Virus record (IMG/VR): IMGVR_UViG_3300028027_000194
Location: 1-27,346 of that record
From: a virus
Length of the DNA stretch: 27,346 bases
Strand: one strand, 5' to 3'
This document shows positions 24,298-27,346 of the stretch, in pieces (position 1 is the first letter of the stretch; each line of letters starts with the position of its first letter). The notes under the pieces were generated by a model. That model worked only from the letters and a program-made list of their open reading frames with translations. It did no database searches and was not told the DNA's origin. The translations under genes were made by a program, and so were the position numbers.

Positions 24298-26652
24298 ATG
24301 AGTTTTTTAAATAGTAACAACGCAGAATATTTATCAGCAAGAATCACCCAAAAAGGGAGAAGAGCAATTGCTAATGGTAATTTTAAAATTGAATATTTTC
24401 AAATTGGAGATTCTGAATTTGATTACTCAACTACGTTAACAAATCAAAAAGTTTTTTCACCTTTAGATAAAGAAGGTGGTGTAAAATATCCATTTAAATT
24501 TGATAATTCATCTACTGTTACAACATATGGTAGTCCAATATCTAACTATATGGAACCCGTACCATTGAGAAATGCGATGAGTCCGGCTGGATTTGTTTCT
24601 TACTCAAATGCACCAACTATTGAATGCTCAACACAAAAAATACCTTTTACACATATTAGTGGAACAACAAGTTTAGTTGTTTTAACAGGAAATACATATC
24701 AAAATACGGAATTTATTACGGTTTCATTTAAACCATTCTCAGGAGGTACAAATACTATTACAGGAATTACAAATAGTTTAGTTTATAAAGTTTTAAGTAT
24801 TAGTGGTAACACTTTGACATTAGATAGAGCTTTACCAACGTTAACAGGACTTACAGGTAATGTTGAGGTTGTATGTAATAAATGTTATCCTGAAATAATA
24901 GACGACACACAATTAGACCCTTGGACAATGAATATTGTATGGGATAAGGATATTATAGGTGGTAAAATGGTAGATGATATATCTATTGAGGAATCACTAA
25001 CTGGTTATACAAGTAATATTTATCAATCAACCAAACAATTTTTAGGATACACCACATCAAGTGGACAAACATTTGTAAGTGAGCAAGGATGGTCATCCAC
25101 AGGGTTTACTATCACAGGTACGTCATTTGCCAACTCAATGTCAACCGGTTCAACAGATGGTGATGATATTATAATGGTTAGACCTGAAGATCAAAGAACA
25201 ATTGCAATAATACATTATTCGGAATTAGGTGATATAGATAATAATCCCGAAAGATTTTTTAAATATGATGATTATATAAGTTCATTAACAGGAACCACAG
25301 GAAGTACTGTAGCAGTTGATGAAAATGGAGACGATATATCTGATTTGGATTATTTTGAAGTTTACATACCATTTATTTTATACCATAGAACAAAATGTTT
25401 TAAAAATATTAAGATAAATGTAACAACCGCAGGAAGTTTTATTTATAAAGATTGCGATGGAGACACCCAACCTACGTTAACGTTATCAGTTGGGAATAAT
25501 CAAGTAATAAGTAATGTAAATGTAGGTACAATTTCTGGAACTTCTGTGTACACGATTTCAGAATATACTGAACCAAATACAATTGGTGCAAAGTTTACAA
25601 TGGATAAAACACCATATTTTGTTAAATCAAAAATAACAACAACTAAACAGGTATTAGAATTTCGTTATCTTTTAGATGAAAATGGTTATAAAGTTGGTAA
25701 AGTGTTTATTAATAATAAAATAATTGTTTTTGATGATCAAGAATTAGTGGCGGCTTTAGATTATAGAAGTAATAGAAAATATACATTACCATCGCCAAGA
25801 GTTTTTGCAACACCATCTAATAGTACTGCAGATAATTCAATGTTACAAGGAACCACCGGAACCACAGGACAGACAGTATGGATTACCTATATGTTTGAAT
25901 ATACTGGAGATACTAAAATGAATTCATTACCCTGTAATTATTTTAATAAAGTTAGTTTACGTGATGTAAATGGTGAATGTTCATTTTCATCACCATCAAA
26001 CGTATCATTTAAATTTAGTGACAATACATTAACTGAATTAAATTTCTTAAAAACAAATATAACCGGAACAACTGAGTCATTAGTTGATGGTTTTGTTGCT
26101 AATAAATTTACCGCATTAGTACAAATTGTTAATAGTGCAACAGGGTCACCAAAACCAAATGAGTGGAGAAAAATAGATTTAACATCACAGGTTGGAGGAA
26201 ATGGAGTAACACTTTTAAATAAAACAGGATTTACAGGTACTACTTTCACAATCACTAAAACACAATACGATGCTGCGTCATCTAATAAATTTGATTTAGA
26301 AACACATTTTTCAGGACTAACAACAAATTATTTAGGTGACACCAATAGTACAACACAACCTCAATTTGGTGACGAACAACCATTCCCTGGTAGTATTAAA
26401 TTAGTTAGAGCTTCCGATATTGAACAACTGAATTTTTTAATTAATTTACCAACAGGAACATTTGGTGACATTCCAAACAATGAGAGGGGTATTTCACAAA
26501 ACCCAACATACCCAACAACTGGAACGACTTCCACATACATTACCGAAGTTGCATTGCTTAATTCTAATAAAGAACCTTTAGTAATAGCTAAAACCCCAAC
26601 CCCAATTAAAAGAGCCGGTACACAAGTGTTTGCGGTTAAATTAGATTTCTAA
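24298..26652 (+). CDS. Tail fibre-type virion protein (784 aa)
   Basis: A 784-aa protein. The N-terminus (MSFLNSNNAEYLSARITQKG, then RRAIANGNFKIEYFQIGDSE, FDY) follows the pattern of myovirus tail-fibre or fibre-attachment proteins, 'YLsArlT..GRraIa.GnF....F.iGDsE.dY'. The C-terminal about 35 residues (TYITEVALLNSNKEPLVIAK, TPTPIKRAGTQVFAVKLDF) also have a tail-fibre look, with the ITE-alpha-L pattern and P-I-K-R. The middle is Thr/Gly/Asn-rich beta sequence with a few scattered cysteines (for example VCNKCYPE at about 196). No membrane segment, signal peptide or Pro-Thr linker is visible. Its start is set by the TATTTATA element 4 nt before the ATG. It probably attaches to the baseplate beside the modular adhesins; whether it binds receptor or only connects other fibres is not visible. 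Confidence 0.7.
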   Translation: MSFLNSNNAEYLSARITQKGRRAIANGNFKIEYFQIGDSEFDYSTTLTNQKVFSPLDKEGGVKYPFKFDNSSTVTTYGSPISNYMEPVPLRNAMSPAGFVSYSNAPTIECSTQKIPFTHISGTTSLVVLTGNTYQNTEFITVSFKPFSGGTNTITGITNSLVYKVLSISGNTLTLDRALPTLTGLTGNVEVVCNKCYPEIIDDTQLDPWTMNIVWDKDIIGGKMVDDISIEESLTGYTSNIYQSTKQFLGYTTSSGQTFVSEQGWSSTGFTITGTSFANSMSTGSTDGDDIIMVRPEDQRTIAIIHYSELGDIDNNPERFFKYDDYISSLTGTTGSTVAVDENGDDISDLDYFEVYIPFILYHRTKCFKNIKINVTTAGSFIYKDCDGDTQPTLTLSVGNNQVISNVNVGTISGTSVYTISEYTEPNTIGAKFTMDKTPYFVKSKITTTKQVLEFRYLLDENGYKVGKVFINNKIIVFDDQELVAALDYRSNRKYTLPSPRVFATPSNSTADNSMLQGTTGTTGQTVWITYMFEYTGDTKMNSLPCNYFNKVSLRDVNGECSFSSPSNVSFKFSDNTLTELNFLKTNITGTTESLVDGFVANKFTALVQIVNSATGSPKPNEWRKIDLTSQVGGNGVTLLNKTGFTGTTFTITKTQYDAASSNKFDLETHFSGLTTNYLGDTNSTTQPQFGDEQPFPGSIKLVRASDIEQLNFLINLPTGTFGDIPNNERGISQNPTYPTTGTTSTYITEVALLNSNKEPLVIAKTPTPIKRAGTQVFAVKLDF

Positions 26653-26677
26653 GCTTTACATTATCACATTTATTACT

Positions 26678-26685
26678 TATTTATT
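26678..26685 (+). promoter_or_regulatory. TATTTATT start-proximal element (variant), 5 nt before the RuvC-like gene
   Basis: The variant TATTTATT, then GTTAT and the ATG at 26691. Same arrangement as the exact copies, but in front of a DNA-processing gene, which argues that the element marks a whole expression class rather than only tail genes. Confidence 0.38.
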
Positions 26686-26690
26686 GTTAT

Positions 26691-27296
26691 ATGAGTATAG
26701 ATGTAAAATTTAGAAACACACCGAAAATTCTCGGATTAGATATTAGTACAAAAACCATTGGGTTTGCTTTATTTGATATCAATGGTTCAAAACTATTAGA
26801 GTTAACACACTTTTCACCAAAAATTAAACCTCAACCCGAAGATAAAATTGAGGAGTTAATAAAGAAAGCGGATGCATTTAAGAAACACTTAGAGGATTAT
26901 AGAAATATAGGAATTACTCGTGTCATTATTGAGGAACCATTATTACAATCAAATAACATTTATACAATTGGAACATTATTACGTTACAATACTTTAATCT
27001 TAAAGAATTGTTATGACGTGTTAGGTGTATTACCTACATTTATATCAACATATAATTCAAGAAAATTTGCGTTCCCTGATTTGGTTGGACCAAACGATAA
27101 AGGACGTAATGTTTTATTTGGTGGTTATCCAAAAGATATTGATAAGAAACATATAATTTGGGAACACGTTAATAGTGTGTGTCCTGATATTGAATGGTTA
27201 TATGGTAAAACAGGAAATTTAAAAAAAGAAAATTATGATATGGCCGATGCTGCTTGTTGTGTTATCGGTTATGTGAATATGAACAAACAAAATTAA
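26691..27296 (+). CDS. RuvC-like Holliday-junction resolvase (RNase H fold)
   Basis: A 201-aa protein with the RuvC/RNase H-fold catalytic layout. Asp17 lies in strand 1 (KILGLDISTKTIGFALFD); an acidic residue ends strand 4 (ITRVIIEEPLLQSN, Glu81 or Glu82); and a C-terminal pair Asp183/Asp186 lies in a helix (YDMADAACCVIGYV). The length is close to E. coli RuvC (173 aa) plus an insertion at about 120-180 (SRKFAFPDLVG, KGRNVLFGGYPKDIDKKHII). The likely role is to cut branched DNA formed in replication and recombination so that genomes can be packaged; some large phages use a RuvC-like enzyme in place of T4 endonuclease VII. It follows the tail genes after 38 bp with a TATTTATT element just before the ATG, so it is probably expressed late. 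A small alternative is another RNase H-fold nuclease acting on structured DNA. Confidence 0.85.
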   Translation: MSIDVKFRNTPKILGLDISTKTIGFALFDINGSKLLELTHFSPKIKPQPEDKIEELIKKADAFKKHLEDYRNIGITRVIIEEPLLQSNNIYTIGTLLRYNTLILKNCYDVLGVLPTFISTYNSRKFAFPDLVGPNDKGRNVLFGGYPKDIDKKHIIWEHVNSVCPDIEWLYGKTGNLKKENYDMADAACCVIGYVNMNKQN

Positions 27297-27297
27297 A

Positions 27298-27318
27298 AAA
27301 ATATTTAATTAATATTTT
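27298..27318 (+). terminator. AT-only hairpin after the RuvC-like gene
   Basis: AAAATATT (27298-27305) pairs with AATATTTT (27311-27318) around a 5-nt loop, starting 2 nt after the stop codon. It is composed only of A and T and lacks a long T-run, so it is a weak terminator candidate; it may instead protect the mRNA 3' end. Confidence 0.3.
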
Positions 27319-27346
27319 ACTTTGTTAATTGTTTATGTTATATTTA

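Overview
The window looks like part of the late structural region of a large, AT-rich tailed phage with a contractile tail (T4-like myovirus organisation), probably infecting a Bacteroidetes/Flavobacteria-type host. The host guess is inference. It rests on the lack of convincing Shine-Dalgarno sequences, with A/T-rich tracts directly before starts instead, on an NrdA of the eukaryote/Bacteroidetes-like class Ia type, and on cysteine-rich, Pro-Thr-linked adhesin modules. All 14 recognisable genes lie on the + strand and coding density is very high. I see no tRNA, CRISPR array, transposase or integrase.

Layout. 1-2085: the 3' part of a class Ia ribonucleotide reductase large subunit (nrdA), cut by the window edge. 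It is followed by a GC-richer, foldable stretch and a strong UUCG-capped terminator (2184-2208) that separates nucleotide metabolism from the virion genes. 2247-4530: baseplate wedge genes of the gp25 and gp6/baseplate-J families. 4598-14354: large virion proteins. These are a 1297-aa protein with a carboxypeptidase-regulatory-like domain and odd hydrophobic segments, a 599-aa protein, a 619-aa protein with a Pro-Thr stalk and Cys-rich tip, a 389-aa PKD-domain protein and a 306-aa protein. Several are chained by one-base TAATG overlaps. 14354-20275: a 1973-aa protein whose N-terminal half looks like a tail/baseplate protein (tail protein I-like motifs) and whose C-terminal half is a long Pro-Thr-linked string of repeats and small Cys-rich or carbohydrate-binding-like domains. 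20322-24270: three more modular surface proteins (147, 801 and 331 aa); the last two share a related N-terminal domain. 24298-26652: a tail-fibre-type protein. 26691-27296: a RuvC-like nuclease.

How it works together (inference): gp25/gp6 and the next few proteins build the baseplate. The 1973-aa protein and the Pro-Thr-stalk proteins probably radiate from it as adhesins, each made of an anchor domain, flexible TPTPT linkers and small cysteine-flanked tip domains. The RuvC-like enzyme probably resolves branched DNA before packaging.

The most notable observations are: (i) a TATTTAT[A/T] element 4-16 nt before seven of the nine starts that follow an intergenic gap, and before none of the abutting or overlapping starts, which suggests a phage late-promoter or initiation element giving nearly leaderless mRNAs; (ii) a nine-copy Cys-x-Phe-[Asp/Asn]-Val repeat with acidic DxDxD-like cores between Pro-Thr linkers; (iii) shared anchor and tip domains across several proteins; (iv) strong hydrophobic segments inside a tail protein; (v) a 15-bp hairpin abutting a start codon; and (vi) a possible structured RNA after nrdA.
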